In this document: positions 34,601 to 43,421 of the stretch, one piece after another | How the letters are laid out: each line of letters opens with the position of its first letter | Numbering within the stretch: position 1 is the first letter of the stretch | DNA from: UBA7867 sp964579205 | GTDB taxonomy: Bacteria > Bacillota > Clostridia > Christensenellales > UBA1242 | Reading direction: 5' to 3' | NCBI GenBank assembly: GCA_964579205.1 | Contig: CAZOFH010000001.1 | Coordinates: 167,717-231,716 of the forward strand | DNA: 64,000 bases | Translations under genes and position numbers: made by a program | The notes under the pieces: model-generated | Databases searched by the model: none | The model's input: the letters and a program-made list of their open reading frames with translations, nothing else | What the model was told of the DNA's origin: nothing

Positions 34601-36232
34601 GAATGCCTGCTCAGGTATAGTAGATAGCCCTGTGCCAAATGTGACAGTCGTGAGACTGGCACAATTTGCAAACGCACCTTTGCCAAGACTTGTCACGGTA
34701 TTCGGCATCGTCAGAGTGGTGATACCAGTGTTTTTGAATGCAAATTCGCCGATTGAAGCAACTTTTTCGCCAAAAGTCACAGTCGCCAAGGCGGTACAAT
34801 CCAAGAATGCCTCTTTACTAATAGTCTCTACACCACTGCCTATTGTAACATTATTTAGAGTCGTGCACTCAGAGAATGCTTGCACGCCTATCGTCTCAAC
34901 CCCACTACCGAATGTGACAGTTGACAGAGTGGTACAGCCTGAGAATGCCTGCTCAGATATAGTAGATAGCCCTGCGCCAAATGTGACAGTCGTGAGACTG
35001 GCACAATTTGCAAACGCGCCTTTGCCAAGACTTGTCACGGTATTCGGCATCGTCAAAGTAGTGATACCACTGTTTTTGAACGCAGATTCGCCGATTGAAG
35101 CAACTTTTTCGCCCAAAGTCACAGTCGCCAAACTTGCACAATTTTCAAAAGCACTTGCCTCAATCTTTGTGACACTATAAGGGATATATACACTCTCAAT
35201 AGCAGCACTTTTGAGTGCATTTTGTCCAATATGCGTCACAGGCAAATCGTTGTACTCATCAGGGATGATAATGTCTTTATCCTCGCACGACCCAATGCCG
35301 CTGAGAATGTAATATTTGCCGTTGGTGCTGAGCGTAAACGCTAGCCCCGTGCTAAATGTCGGAATCTCACATACACTACACTTCCCTGAGGCGGTGTAAG
35401 AGTGTGCGAGTTTTGCGCCGTATTCCGAGTTACAAGCGATACAAATCGCCCTACTCGTACAGGTAGCAGTCCCACCAGCACAATTTTCGGTCACTTTGTG
35501 TGAATCGTTGTGTTGACAAGTCTTGATATGGTGCCCATTACCATCACTCACCCAGTTGCCATAGTTGTGCCCAAGTTTAGAATTTGTTTTAGTTCTCGTA
35601 TCCGTCTCAGTACAGCCGGCAAATCTACAAGTAGCAGTCTCTGTACCGTCCTGTTCGCAAGTCGCATCGCCGTTTGAGGAGTAATAACCAAATTTGTGCC
35701 CACAAGACTCGCCATATGGAAAACTATCCTCTCCTGTTGCCCCACAGTATTGACACGAATAATAATACTGTGCTGACGCTTGGCAAGTCGCTTCACTTTT
35801 TAGATACTGTGGGGTCGTCTTTTGGCTCACAAAACTATGCTCGATGGAGTAACCAAAATAGTTATTGCAAAACTCACAACAAGCTCGCTCGTAACACGTC
35901 GCCGTCCCAGTACATTGCTCAACGTGATAATGGGACGGGTCATTCATACATATTTTTTCGTGCACCCCATCACCTAGGCTATTATACATATAGTCGTGCC
36001 CCATAGGGTCACCGAACCCAAAAGTTTCCTCACTTCTTTCACCTCAACTACACGACTTGTAATAAATAGCACTCTCAGTACATGTCGCCTGTGTCTTGAT
36101 AAAGCGGTCATCAGGATTTTCGCTGAATGTATGCGTGTGCCCACTACCCCCAGCACTACACGCAGACAACACAAAAACCGCAGGGACAATACAACACAGC
36201 AACAGTACCAAGTTCAAAATTTTCGTCTTCAT
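31634..36232 (-). pseudogene. BspA-like leucine-rich-repeat lipoprotein interrupted by an in-frame TGA
   Basis: Read through one TGA (36044-36046), this is a single 1,532-codon frame. ATG 36232 (AAAGGAGAGG upstream) opens a lipoprotein signal peptide with lipobox LSAC (Cys25). Cys/His-rich modules (ATC...YYxSC..CG...GH) follow to about residue 290, then more than 25 BspA-type LRR_5 repeats of about 23 residues, and a final domain ending FWYYDTDNKPAIWTNK. BspA-type proteins of gut and oral bacteria bind host or matrix proteins. The TGA falls exactly where the module expects the second Cys of a C-S-C-G motif. Downstream, 1,456 codons remain intact, including an in-frame ATG at 36004 with no signal peptide. 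Options are a recent nonsense mutation, a sequence error or readthrough. Confidence 0.8.
34095..35120. repeat. Three tandem 342-bp supra-repeats inside the BspA gene
   Basis: Three consecutive near-identical units of 342 bp (114 codons, five LRRs each) lie at roughly 34779-35120, 34437-34778 and 34095-34436. The encoded units begin VASIGE(S/F)AFKN and end near TALATVTFGE. Identity decays in the third copy. The length is a multiple of three, so unit gain or loss keeps the frame. Confidence 0.8.
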
Positions 36233-36261
36233 AATCCTCTCCTTTTATTGTTTTGTGCGAA

Positions 36262-36324
36262 TATCAAAAAAGACACCAAAAAACTAGCAGGCATTTAGCC
36301 TACCGATTTTGGTGTCCTTGATAC
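36262..36324 (-). terminator. Terminator-like hairpin ahead of the BspA lipoprotein gene
   Basis: GACACCAAAA (36272-36281) and TTTTGGTGTC (36307-36316) form a 10-bp stem extended by TATCAA/TTGATA arms. On the - strand it is followed by a T run. It sits between the heptamer-repeat transcript and the BspA gene start, so it could end the former or act as an attenuator of the latter. Confidence 0.6.
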
Positions 36325-36630
36325 ACGATATTCAATTTTTGGATTTGAAAAAATCGCAAGGCAAAGATTAGCCTTGCTGCTTGCTGCTTGCTGCTTGCTG
36401 CTTGCTGCTTGCTGCTTGCTGCTTGCTGCTTGCTGCTTGCTNNNNNNNNNNNNNNNNNNNNNNNNNNNNNNNNNNNNNNNNNNNNNNNNNNNNNNNNNNN
36501 NNNNNNNNNNNNNNNNNNNNNNNNNNNNNNNNNNNNNNNNNCTTGCTGCTTGCTGCTTGCTGCTTGCTGCTTGCTGCTTGCTGCTTGCTGCTTGCTTAAA
36601 AAGTGTCGCTGAATTACTATTCATTGTCAA
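36295..36630 (-). CDS. Possible small ORF built on a 7-bp tandem repeat (spans assembly gap)
   Basis: On the - strand a frame opens at TTG 36630 or ATG 36624 behind AAAAGGAG. It encodes a short leader, MNSNSATLF, then a Ser/Lys/Gln/Ala repeat (seven residues per 21 bp), and leaves the repeat with a tail ending RTPKSVG, stopping just before a terminator hairpin. The 100-N gap inside makes true length and frame unknown. The heptamer has no stop in any frame, so openness alone is not evidence of coding. Promoter, ribosome binding site and terminator suggest at least that a transcript is made. Confidence 0.3.
   Translation of the reverse strand: MTMNSNSATLFKQAASSKQQAASSKQQAAXXXXXXXXXXXXXXXXXXXXXXXXXXXXXXXXXXSKQQAASSKQQAASSKQQAASSKANLCLAIFSNPKIEYRVSRTPKSVG
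36373..36597. repeat. Heptamer tandem repeat (TTGCTGC)n broken by a scaffold gap
   Basis: About 10 perfect copies (36373-36441) and 8 perfect copies (36542-36597) of a 7-bp unit flank the gap. The perfect identity and the assembly break imply a longer, possibly variable array. Confidence 0.95.
36442..36541. other. Assembly gap (100 N)
   Basis: Exactly 100 Ns, the usual placeholder for a gap of unknown size. Distances across it are not reliable. Confidence 0.99.
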
Positions 36631-36663
36631 CTCTTTTTGCTCCTTTTCTCAAATTCCATAATT

Positions 36664-36692
36664 AGTATATCACAATTTGCATAATTTGTATA
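36664..36692 (-). promoter_or_regulatory. Promoter of the heptamer-repeat transcript
   Basis: On the - strand TATACA (36687-36692), 17 bases, TATACT (36664-36669) with extended -10 TG. It points into the heptamer repeat and then towards the BspA lipoprotein gene. Confidence 0.45.
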
Positions 36693-36773
36693 TGATTTTT
36701 CGACTAAATTTTGCTTTTTTGTGTAAGGGGTCGCCAATGCCCGCTCTGAGGCTGATTTTGTATAACAAAAGGA

Positions 36774-36800
36774 CAAAAAAGACGACCTCTTCGGTCGCTT
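36774..36800 (-). terminator. Intrinsic terminator of the second BspA gene
   Basis: CGACC (36783-36787) pairs with GGTCG (36793-36797), with flanking G/C and A/T pairs, followed by a T run on the - strand. Confidence 0.8.
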
Positions 36801-36820
36801 TTTTGTATTATTTATTTAGG

Positions 36821-39800
36821 TTAGTTCGTCCAAGCGGTTGGCACGCCGTTGACATAGTGCCAAAAGTTCCCATTCAGCACTTGTGGCTGCGTGGCGCTGT
36901 GGTAGTAAAGGACAGCAGACGCAGGGAATGTCGCGGTGACGGTCATTTCAGCCCAATCGTCAGAATCGCCCCTATAAAAGATGCTAGTCAGATTAGCACA
37001 GTCTGTGAAAGCCCCCGTATTAATGCTCGTCACACGGGTTGGGATCACAATGCTAGCCAAGTTTGTGCATCCTTTGAATGCATTTCCCTCAATAGTGGCC
37101 AATGTACCGTCAGGGATGATAATACTCGTCAAACTCGTACAATTCATAAAAATCCCATTACGGAGCGAGGTCAAGCCTGTAGATATAGTGACAGATGATA
37201 GACTTGAGCAATTTGCGAATGCATTTGTGCCGATACTTATCACGCTATTTGGCATTAGAATACTCGTTAGACTGGTGCAATTATCAAATGCGTTTTGCCC
37301 TATTGTGCTTAGATTGCTAGAAAGGGTAATATTAGTCAATGATGTGCAGTCCTTAAAAGCATTGCCACTGACAGTAGTCACACTGTTTGACATCATAATA
37401 GTCGTCAAAGATGTACAGTCTTCTAGCAAACATATATCCACAGTAACCAAATTGCTAGGTAGAGTGATGCTAGTCAACCCCGCGGCTGCGAATGCACCCT
37501 CGCCTATAGTGGTCACGCTATTCGGGATAGATATGCTAGCCAAACTACCACACCCGCGAAAGGCGTTTTTGCCGATTTCTGTCAAGGCGGTAGAAAGCGT
37601 TACATCAGACAGATTGCCACAGTTAGCGAATGATGCTTCTTTAATTTTTGTTACGCTATTCGGAATAATAATTTTCTCTAGGTTGGTCGCATTCAAAAAT
37701 ACATTATTCCCAATAGATGCTACTGGATGCTCACCATTTGTGCCGTCATTATATACCTCTGGGATACGGATATATTTTGCAGAACTGACGCTACCTATTC
37801 CAGACACCTCATAATACGGTGTCGTGACTGTCGCGTCCGTCGCGCTAGACACATAAGTGTAGGTTAGCCCAGTAGCAGTCAGTATATAGTCACAGGCAGA
37901 ACACTTGCCTTGTGCATTTGTGTGTGCTGTATGCTCAGAAACCGTTTCACAAGTAGTACATATCTGCCAGTGGTTAGTATCGTCATAGCAATACTCGCCG
38001 TATGTGTGCGGTGCTGTCCTGACTGCGCTGCAAGTATTGCAGTCTGTATCGCAATCATTGTCATAAACGTGTGCGGTGTGCGCTGGCCAAGCGGTTGGCA
38101 CGCCGCCGACATAGTGCCAAAAGTTCCCATTCAGCACTTGTGGCTGCGTGGCGCTGAAGTAGTAGCGGATTGCAGAAATCAAATAATCATTACCAGTACT
38201 CTCGACTACACTGTCCCACTGCTCTGGGGCCGTTCCGCCATAGTATACCGTAGTCAATCCTGAGCATACTCTGAATGCGTATGCCTCTATTAGGGTTAGC
38301 CCTGCAGGGAGTTCTACCGATACGATACTAGTACAATTATCAAATGCACTTTCCTTTATTTTGGTAATATTGTCAGGAATTTTTAGATTGGTCACTCCAA
38401 TCTGCCCAGCAAAGGCACCATATCCAATAGCCGTCACTTCAGTGCTATCGGTAGGAATATTCGCCATATCTGCCCCTGCTACTATTTCCTTGGTGGCGGT
38501 ATTGATTAGACAATTATTCGTCGCACGAAAAATCGCATTTTCTCTATCAGCAGTTATTGTAGTCAAACTCTCACAAAACATAAATGGCTGAATTTCTGCG
38601 ATAACTGATACATTCTTTGGGATATTAATGCTAGTCAATCCACCAAACGAAAATACCATATTCCCAAGTTCTGTCAAACTATCAGGCAAGGTAATATTCG
38701 TGAGTGCGGAGCAAGTCATAAATACACCATCTCCGATTTTGGTAATAGTGTCGGAGAATTGGACACTTGTTAGATTTGAGCAAGCACCAAAAGCAAAATC
38801 CTCAATAACTTCCATATTTTCTGAGAATGTTATACTATAAATACCTTCATCAGACGACTCTCGTACAACGAATGCATATGACCCCACGCTCTTTACTGGA
38901 TACGAGTCATTGGTGCCGTCATCGTAGGTCGCAGGAATGCGAATATGTTTTGCTAGTGAGGTGCCGATACTAACCACTTTGTAATATGACTCGGCAGGTG
39001 TTTCCCCTGCCACAAACTCATATTCTAGACCTTGTGTTATTTCGACAAAACCACACACCGAGCACTTGCCGTCGACACAAGAGTGTGCGACACCCGTGCT
39101 TGGAGCGCTACAGATAGTACATACTTTCCAGTGATTTGTTTCGTCACTTTGATATGTGGTGCCATATTGGTGAGTCGTCGTACGCGTTAGCCCACAGATA
39201 TTGCAGGCTGTGTCGCAAGCGTTGTCATAAACGTGTGCGGTGTGCACATCCCAAAGAGTCGGCAAGCCGCCGGCATAGTGCCAGAATGTTTCATTGAGTA
39301 TTTGCGGCTGAGCATCGCTATAGCAATATACGGTGATTGATTCCATTTTTGCAGTATTGCTCTTGTCCGACCTCATCGCACCCCACTGAGTCGATGTGCC
39401 GCCATAATAAATGGTCGTCAAGTTTTCACAATCATCAAAAACATCTTCGTACAAGGCGGTAATGTGAGCAGGGATGACGACACTCTCCAAATTAGAGCAC
39501 CCCAAAAACATCGAATTATCTACAAAAGACATCCCGCTAGACAGTTCTACCGATACCAAGCCTTCACATTTTCCGAATGCCTCTTGACCAATCGAGGTAA
39601 TATTATTCGGTACTACCAATCTCTGTAGCCCAGCGCGCGCCGCGAATGCGTAATCCCCAATAGTCGTTACCTGTGTACTGTCGGTCGGAATAGTAGATAG
39701 ATTTAGCCCTGTGATGATATTTTTGCTTGCGATATCTATCAAATTGTTATCTAGCATTTTGAATTTTGTATTCGCGCTGTCTACCGTAATAGTAGTCAAG

Positions 39801-41074
39801 TCCGCGCAAAGAGCAAAAGGATTTGCGCCGATTGTCTCTACACTAGCAGGAATATTTACGCTCGTCAAGCCTGTTTGGCTAAATGCCAACATTTCGATTT
39901 CTTTCAACCCGCTAGGTAGTGTAATACTAGTCAGCAAAGGACAAGCACCGAATGCGCCTGTTTCGATTTTGGTAATCGTGCCAGACAGCGTTACGCTAGA
40001 GAGGCTCGAGCAGCCCGCGAACGCGCCCAATCCAATAGTCTTCATATTCTCTGAGAATGTAACGCTGGTGATAGTGGTATTCTCTATAAATGCTCCCCAA
40101 TCCACACTTGTGACAGGTTTTAAGCCATTTGATGTGCCGTCGTCATAAGTCGCAGGGATTACAATATCCGTCCCCTTGAATCTACCAATACCAGTGACCG
40201 CATATGACCCCGTACCAGAATAATAGCTAAAGGCAAGTTCTTCACGAGCGTAATCACAGTCATCACAAATACCACTTTTGAAAGAGTGCTCCAAGTGGCT
40301 AGATTCGGCACCACATTTTGTGCACAGATGATAGTGTCCGTCAACTATGCCTATCCATTCTGTACCAAAGGTATGCTCTGCCGAAACTGTACGCGTAGCA
40401 TCACAGACATTGCAAATCGCATCACAATCCGAACTATACGAGTGCGCTACAGCAGCAGTCGGAGAGTGACAAACAGTACATTCCTGCCAGTGGTTTGTAG
40501 CGTCGTCGCGATATGCTGCGTCATAACTATGCGGCGCCGTCCTGAGCGCCCCACAAACATTACAGTCTGCGTCACAATTATCGTCATAAGTATGATTTGC
40601 CTTGTCTTTTATATCCTGACAGCCGGAGCATTTGTGCCAATGGGCGTTATCATCCGTCGTCCAAACTTCGCTGAATGTATGAGTGTGCGGCTTTTGAACC
40701 GAATGTACGACATAATATGTCCCACCCGAAAGCAGCAGCAACAACAGTAAAATCAAAATACCGAAAACGAATATTTTCTTGCTTTTGGCTCTTCTTTTCA
40801 TTTTCTTTACAAAAGCATCGCGCCTTTCATAATAGTCGTCAGTATGCTCAAAAGTATTTGCGCCAATACTTTCATTTGTGTTTTGTGCCATTTGATTTTG
40901 AGCTGATTTGGTGTCAGCCTCCTCGCGAATATTCGCCTGCGCGTTTGCTACAGCATCGGCTCTTGTGACTGAATTCGCAGTTTTGTTATTTGCGCTTGTT
41001 GATTTCCCTATTTTTTTGTCCAAACTAGTTGTCTCTTTCGTGCTTTTTGATTGAATTTCATCATTTTCGCTCAT
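36821..41074 (-). CDS. Large BspA-like leucine-rich-repeat protein with N-terminal membrane anchor
   Basis: A 1,417-residue protein. A charged cytoplasmic N-terminus of about 95 residues is followed by a poly-Leu membrane helix (about residues 101-122) and then an extracellular part. The latter alternates Cys/His-rich modules (HVYDN.CD..CN.C....H.Y......NHW..C..C type) with blocks of BspA-type LRR_5 repeats, in three module-plus-LRR arrays. Each array ends in a shared closing segment (LNGNFWHYVGGVPTAW). The intact Cys modules here are a useful comparison for the TGA-interrupted paralogue downstream. ATG 41074 (TAGGATGG upstream) is preferred over a TTG at 41128. The likely role is adhesion to host or matrix ligands, by family analogy. 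Confidence 0.85.
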   Translation of the reverse strand: MSENDEIQSKSTKETTSLDKKIGKSTSANNKTANSVTRADAVANAQANIREEADTKSAQNQMAQNTNESIGANTFEHTDDYYERRDAFVKKMKRRAKSKKIFVFGILILLLLLLLSGGTYYVVHSVQKPHTHTFSEVWTTDDNAHWHKCSGCQDIKDKANHTYDDNCDADCNVCGALRTAPHSYDAAYRDDATNHWQECTVCHSPTAAVAHSYSSDCDAICNVCDATRTVSAEHTFGTEWIGIVDGHYHLCTKCGAESSHLEHSFKSGICDDCDYAREELAFSYYSGTGSYAVTGIGRFKGTDIVIPATYDDGTSNGLKPVTSVDWGAFIENTTITSVTFSENMKTIGLGAFAGCSSLSSVTLSGTITKIETGAFGACPLLTSITLPSGLKEIEMLAFSQTGLTSVNIPASVETIGANPFALCADLTTITVDSANTKFKMLDNNLIDIASKNIITGLNLSTIPTDSTQVTTIGDYAFAARAGLQRLVVPNNITSIGQEAFGKCEGLVSVELSSGMSFVDNSMFLGCSNLESVVIPAHITALYEDVFDDCENLTTIYYGGTSTQWGAMRSDKSNTAKMESITVYCYSDAQPQILNETFWHYAGGLPTLWDVHTAHVYDNACDTACNICGLTRTTTHQYGTTYQSDETNHWKVCTICSAPSTGVAHSCVDGKCSVCGFVEITQGLEYEFVAGETPAESYYKVVSIGTSLAKHIRIPATYDDGTNDSYPVKSVGSYAFVVRESSDEGIYSITFSENMEVIEDFAFGACSNLTSVQFSDTITKIGDGVFMTCSALTNITLPDSLTELGNMVFSFGGLTSINIPKNVSVIAEIQPFMFCESLTTITADRENAIFRATNNCLINTATKEIVAGADMANIPTDSTEVTAIGYGAFAGQIGVTNLKIPDNITKIKESAFDNCTSIVSVELPAGLTLIEAYAFRVCSGLTTVYYGGTAPEQWDSVVESTGNDYLISAIRYYFSATQPQVLNGNFWHYVGGVPTAWPAHTAHVYDNDCDTDCNTCSAVRTAPHTYGEYCYDDTNHWQICTTCETVSEHTAHTNAQGKCSACDYILTATGLTYTYVSSATDATVTTPYYEVSGIGSVSSAKYIRIPEVYNDGTNGEHPVASIGNNVFLNATNLEKIIIPNSVTKIKEASFANCGNLSDVTLSTALTEIGKNAFRGCGSLASISIPNSVTTIGEGAFAAAGLTSITLPSNLVTVDICLLEDCTSLTTIMMSNSVTTVSGNAFKDCTSLTNITLSSNLSTIGQNAFDNCTSLTSILMPNSVISIGTNAFANCSSLSSVTISTGLTSLRNGIFMNCTSLTSIIIPDGTLATIEGNAFKGCTNLASIVIPTRVTSINTGAFTDCANLTSIFYRGDSDDWAEMTVTATFPASAVLYYHSATQPQVLNGNFWHYVNGVPTAWTN

Positions 41075-41099
41075 AAATAGACACCATCCTACAAAAATA

Positions 41100-41128
41100 A
41101 ATATAACATAATTCTTGACAAAACACAA
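41100..41128 (-). promoter_or_regulatory. Sigma-A promoter of the second BspA gene
   Basis: TTGTGT (41123-41128), 17 bases, TATATT (41100-41105) on the - strand, with extended -10 TG. Confidence 0.55.
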
Positions 41129-41280
41129 ATAAATGAAAATATTTTTTAAAAAATTTTTATCCTGCCATACAATTCCCTTGCAAAATTAGCAGTAAATACC
41201 CCATTGTATCGCACAAAAAGGCTGGATTTGTTCGTTCAAACAATCAAAGGGAAGCCGACATTTTAATAGCACAAAAAAAG

Positions 41281-41316
41281 AAAAACGCAGCCCTTGACAA
41301 GGGAAAACTGCGATTT
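41281..41316 (-). terminator. Intrinsic terminator after tRNA-Thr
   Basis: CGCAG/CTGCG (41286-41290 with 41308-41312) closes a stem containing CCCTTGACAAGGG, followed on the - strand by a T run. Confidence 0.75.
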
Positions 41317-41352
41317 TTACTCATTATTCAGAGAGTCAAACTCTCCTAGTAT

Positions 41353-41428
41353 TGGAGCTGATGGTGGGACTCGGACCCACGACCCGCGCATTACGAATGC
41401 GCTGCTCTACCAACTGAGCCACATCAGC
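41353..41428 (-). tRNA. tRNA-Thr (anticodon CGT)
   Basis: The - strand folds into a full cloverleaf. The acceptor is GCTGATG with CATCAGC (41422-41428 with 41357-41363). The D-arm is GCTC...GAGC, the anticodon stem GCGCA/TGCGC encloses loop TTCGTAA (anticodon CGT), and the T-arm is GTGGG/CCCAC. Discriminator T is followed by an encoded CCA (41353-41355). Confidence 0.95.
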
Positions 41429-41745
41429 ACAAAAAATAAATCTTTTACTTACTCAGTTGTTAGAGCAAGCTCTTCCGTTGCAGAAATCGTCGCCTCGGTG
41501 CGCTGGCGCTTGCGACGCTCGTTTCTTTACCGTGTCCGTTTCGCTGTTTCCCCCAATGGGGGCGCTCAACTCCCACGCCAACTGAGCCACATCAGCACAA
41601 AAAATAAATCTTTTACTTACTCAGTTGTTAGAGCAAGCTCTTCCGTTGCAGAAATCGTCGCCTCGGTGCGCTGGCGCTTGCGACGCTCGTTTCTTTACCG
41701 TGTCCGTTTCGCTGTTTCCCCCAATGGGGGCGCTCAACTCCCACC
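41410..41745. repeat. Two tandem 168-bp repeats containing the tRNA 5' end
   Basis: Positions 41410-41577 and 41578-41745 are identical except for the last base. Each begins with the 19-base 5' end of the tRNA-Thr (on the - strand GCTGATGTGGCTCAGTTGG). Each also contains an inverted D-arm copy, CTCAGTTGTTAGAGC, at 41452-41466 and 41620-41634, one mismatch from the tRNA's own D-arm. A degenerate third tRNA start follows at about 41746-41764. The stretch 41765-41985 holds nothing recognisable. Confidence 0.9.
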
Positions 41746-41985
41746 ATAACTAAAGCCACATCAGCGTACTGGCGTGTACAAGAGTTATTTTATCACAATA
41801 TCAAAAAAAATTCAACTCTTTTACAATAAAAAATGAGGGAAATTTTTTTTACCCTCACAAATAATATTACATTTTACACAAAAAACTGCTCAAAAACCGC
41901 GATTTTTTGACCATTTCGGCGTTTTGACGCCCCAAAAATACCGAATAGCAGTCGAGCCCAGAATAGACCGCTATGCAAGCACGCC

Positions 41986-42690
41986 TTACCCAGACAGTTG
42001 TTTGGCGTGTTTTTTTGCGAGTGCTTTTTGCTCTTTTGCTTCGATTTTTTGCAATTTTTTCAAGACGCGCTGACGCTTTTTCGGCTTGAGTGAATTGATA
42101 TAGTCGAGGCGCAAATTTTTCATTTTTTCTAGGACTTCGTCGGCGATAGCGGCGTATATTTCACGCGTCAATTTCTGATCCTTGTACGCCGACAAATCAA
42201 TCGGGTCGCCGACTATGAGTTTGTTGCAGCGAAACATCTTCGGCTTGTACAGCAGCATCATCGGGATAATCGGCGCATCAGCCTTGAGGGCAAACATCGC
42301 CATACCATTCTTGAGCGCATTCGCCTCGTCGAGCGTAGTTTTGCGAGTACCTTCAGGAAAAATCAGCACCTGCTTGTCTTGCTTGAGAATGTCGAGAACA
42401 GTGCGCACCGTGCTGACCCCGACCTCTTGGCGATTGACAGGCACCCCGCCGAAACCTTTTAGCACGCCGCCAAAAAACTTGTTGGTAAAAAGAGTGTGCT
42501 TTGCCAAAACAAACTGCTTGTAATGCTGATGTGACTTGATGACCACGATATCCATATTCGACATATGGTTGCACACGACTACTGCACGATTTTTTTGCCG
42601 AAAAACTTTTTTGTTGATAACGGTAGTGGGGTAGCAAATCCTGATAGGCAGGTAGACTATCACCCACGCCAAAAAGTAACCAATGTTCAA
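41986..42690 (-). CDS. plsC: 1-acyl-sn-glycerol-3-phosphate acyltransferase (PlsC family)
   Basis: A 234-residue membrane-associated acyltransferase that makes phosphatidic acid from lysophosphatidic acid. The catalytic NHX4D motif is NHMSNMD at residues 41-47, the glycerol-phosphate-binding FPEGTR is at 111-116, and an APIIPMML segment lies near 139. An N-terminal hydrophobic segment (1-20) docks it to the membrane. A Lys-rich tail of about 35 residues is an addition to the core. Its start overlaps the end of rluB by four bases (ATGA). In many Clostridia plsC follows rluB/cmk, and here cmk is absent. Confidence 0.9.
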   Translation of the reverse strand: MNIGYFLAWVIVYLPIRICYPTTVINKKVFRQKNRAVVVCNHMSNMDIVVIKSHQHYKQFVLAKHTLFTNKFFGGVLKGFGGVPVNRQEVGVSTVRTVLDILKQDKQVLIFPEGTRKTTLDEANALKNGMAMFALKADAPIIPMMLLYKPKMFRCNKLIVGDPIDLSAYKDQKLTREIYAAIADEVLEKMKNLRLDYINSLKPKKRQRVLKKLQKIEAKEQKALAKKHAKQLSG

Positions 42691-43406
42691 GACTTTTCTC
42701 CCAATTTTAGAATATAATTAACCTCATCTTCGGTAAGATTGCGACACTCACCGACTGCCAAATTGCCCAACTTGATTTTGCCTATTGCCACACGTTTGAG
42801 CCCGATGACATTACTCCCCACCGCGGTAAACATCCGCCTAATCTGACGATTTTTGCCCTCGTGGATAATGACCTCATAGACAAAATCGCCATCGACAGCC
42901 CCCTTGGCTGCCACTTTTGCAGGCGATGTAAAAAAGTCGCCGATGTTGACACCTTTTTTGAGAGTGCTAATTTGGTGCTCATTGAGCCTATGCTTGACCG
43001 TCACCAAATACACTTTGTCGAGATTGAAACTTGGGTGGATAACCTTTTGCGCAGTGTCGCCGTCATTGGTCAACAGCAAAAGCCCGCTACTATTGTAGTC
43101 GAGCCTACCGATCGGATAGATACGCTTTTTGCTCTTGGGCAAAAGGTCGATCACCGTACATCTGCCGTAAGGGTCGCGGACAGTCGTCACCACCCCTGTC
43201 GGCTTGTTTATCATCATATAGACAAAGTCGTTTTTGAGACGCACAGGCTTGTTGTCCACCGTTACCAAATCTCTATCGGGGTCAATCACGACGCCCAATT
43301 TTTTGACGACTTGGGCATTGACACGCACTCGCCCTGCCTCGATAATTTCATCACATTTTCTCCTGCTAGCCACGCCGGCTGCTGCCATAAATTTGTTTAA
43401 TCTCAT
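42687..43406 (-). CDS. rluB: 23S rRNA pseudouridine synthase RluB
   Basis: A 239-residue RsuA/RluB-family enzyme. The N-terminal S4 RNA-binding domain (residues 1-48) is followed by the catalytic domain with GRLDYNSSGLLLL and catalytic Asp103. Family members convert a uridine in 23S rRNA helix 89/90 to pseudouridine. The start ATG 43406 follows the dacF stop closely. It is part of the ytfI-ytfJ-dacF-rluB-plsC operon. Confidence 0.9.
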   Translation of the reverse strand: MRLNKFMAAAGVASRRKCDEIIEAGRVRVNAQVVKKLGVVIDPDRDLVTVDNKPVRLKNDFVYMMINKPTGVVTTVRDPYGRCTVIDLLPKSKKRIYPIGRLDYNSSGLLLLTNDGDTAQKVIHPSFNLDKVYLVTVKHRLNEHQISTLKKGVNIGDFFTSPAKVAAKGAVDGDFVYEVIIHEGKNRQIRRMFTAVGSNVIGLKRVAIGKIKLGNLAVGECRNLTEDEVNYILKLGEKS

Positions 43407-43421
43407 TTGTATAATTACCTC

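Noticed and set aside
34230..35180. A 316-codon + strand open frame inside the BspA gene
   Set aside because: It is the antisense of the 342-bp repeats; its repeated sequence follows the LRR repeat exactly.
36044..36046. Alternative genetic code with TGA as a sense codon
   Set aside because: ftsZ ends with TGA, so TGA is a normal stop here.
36044..36232. A separate 62-residue lipoprotein gene
   Set aside because: It is in the same frame as, and continuous in module pattern with, the BspA frame after the TGA, so it is the 5' part of that gene.
36371..36597. CRISPR array
   Set aside because: The repeat is a 7-bp unit in direct tandem with no spacers, and no cas genes are near.
36374..36661. 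+ strand Leu/Ala/Cys repeat frames through the heptamer array
   Set aside because: The heptamer has no stop in any frame on either strand, so openness is meaningless. No + strand ribosome site or promoter was seen.
41294..41749. A + strand open frame across the tRNA-Thr region
   Set aside because: It reads antisense through the tRNA (the familiar spurious GGTRTHDPRI-type peptide) and the duplicated leader.
42861..43400. A 179-codon + strand frame opposite rluB
   Set aside because: Antisense shadow of a well-supported pseudouridine synthase gene.
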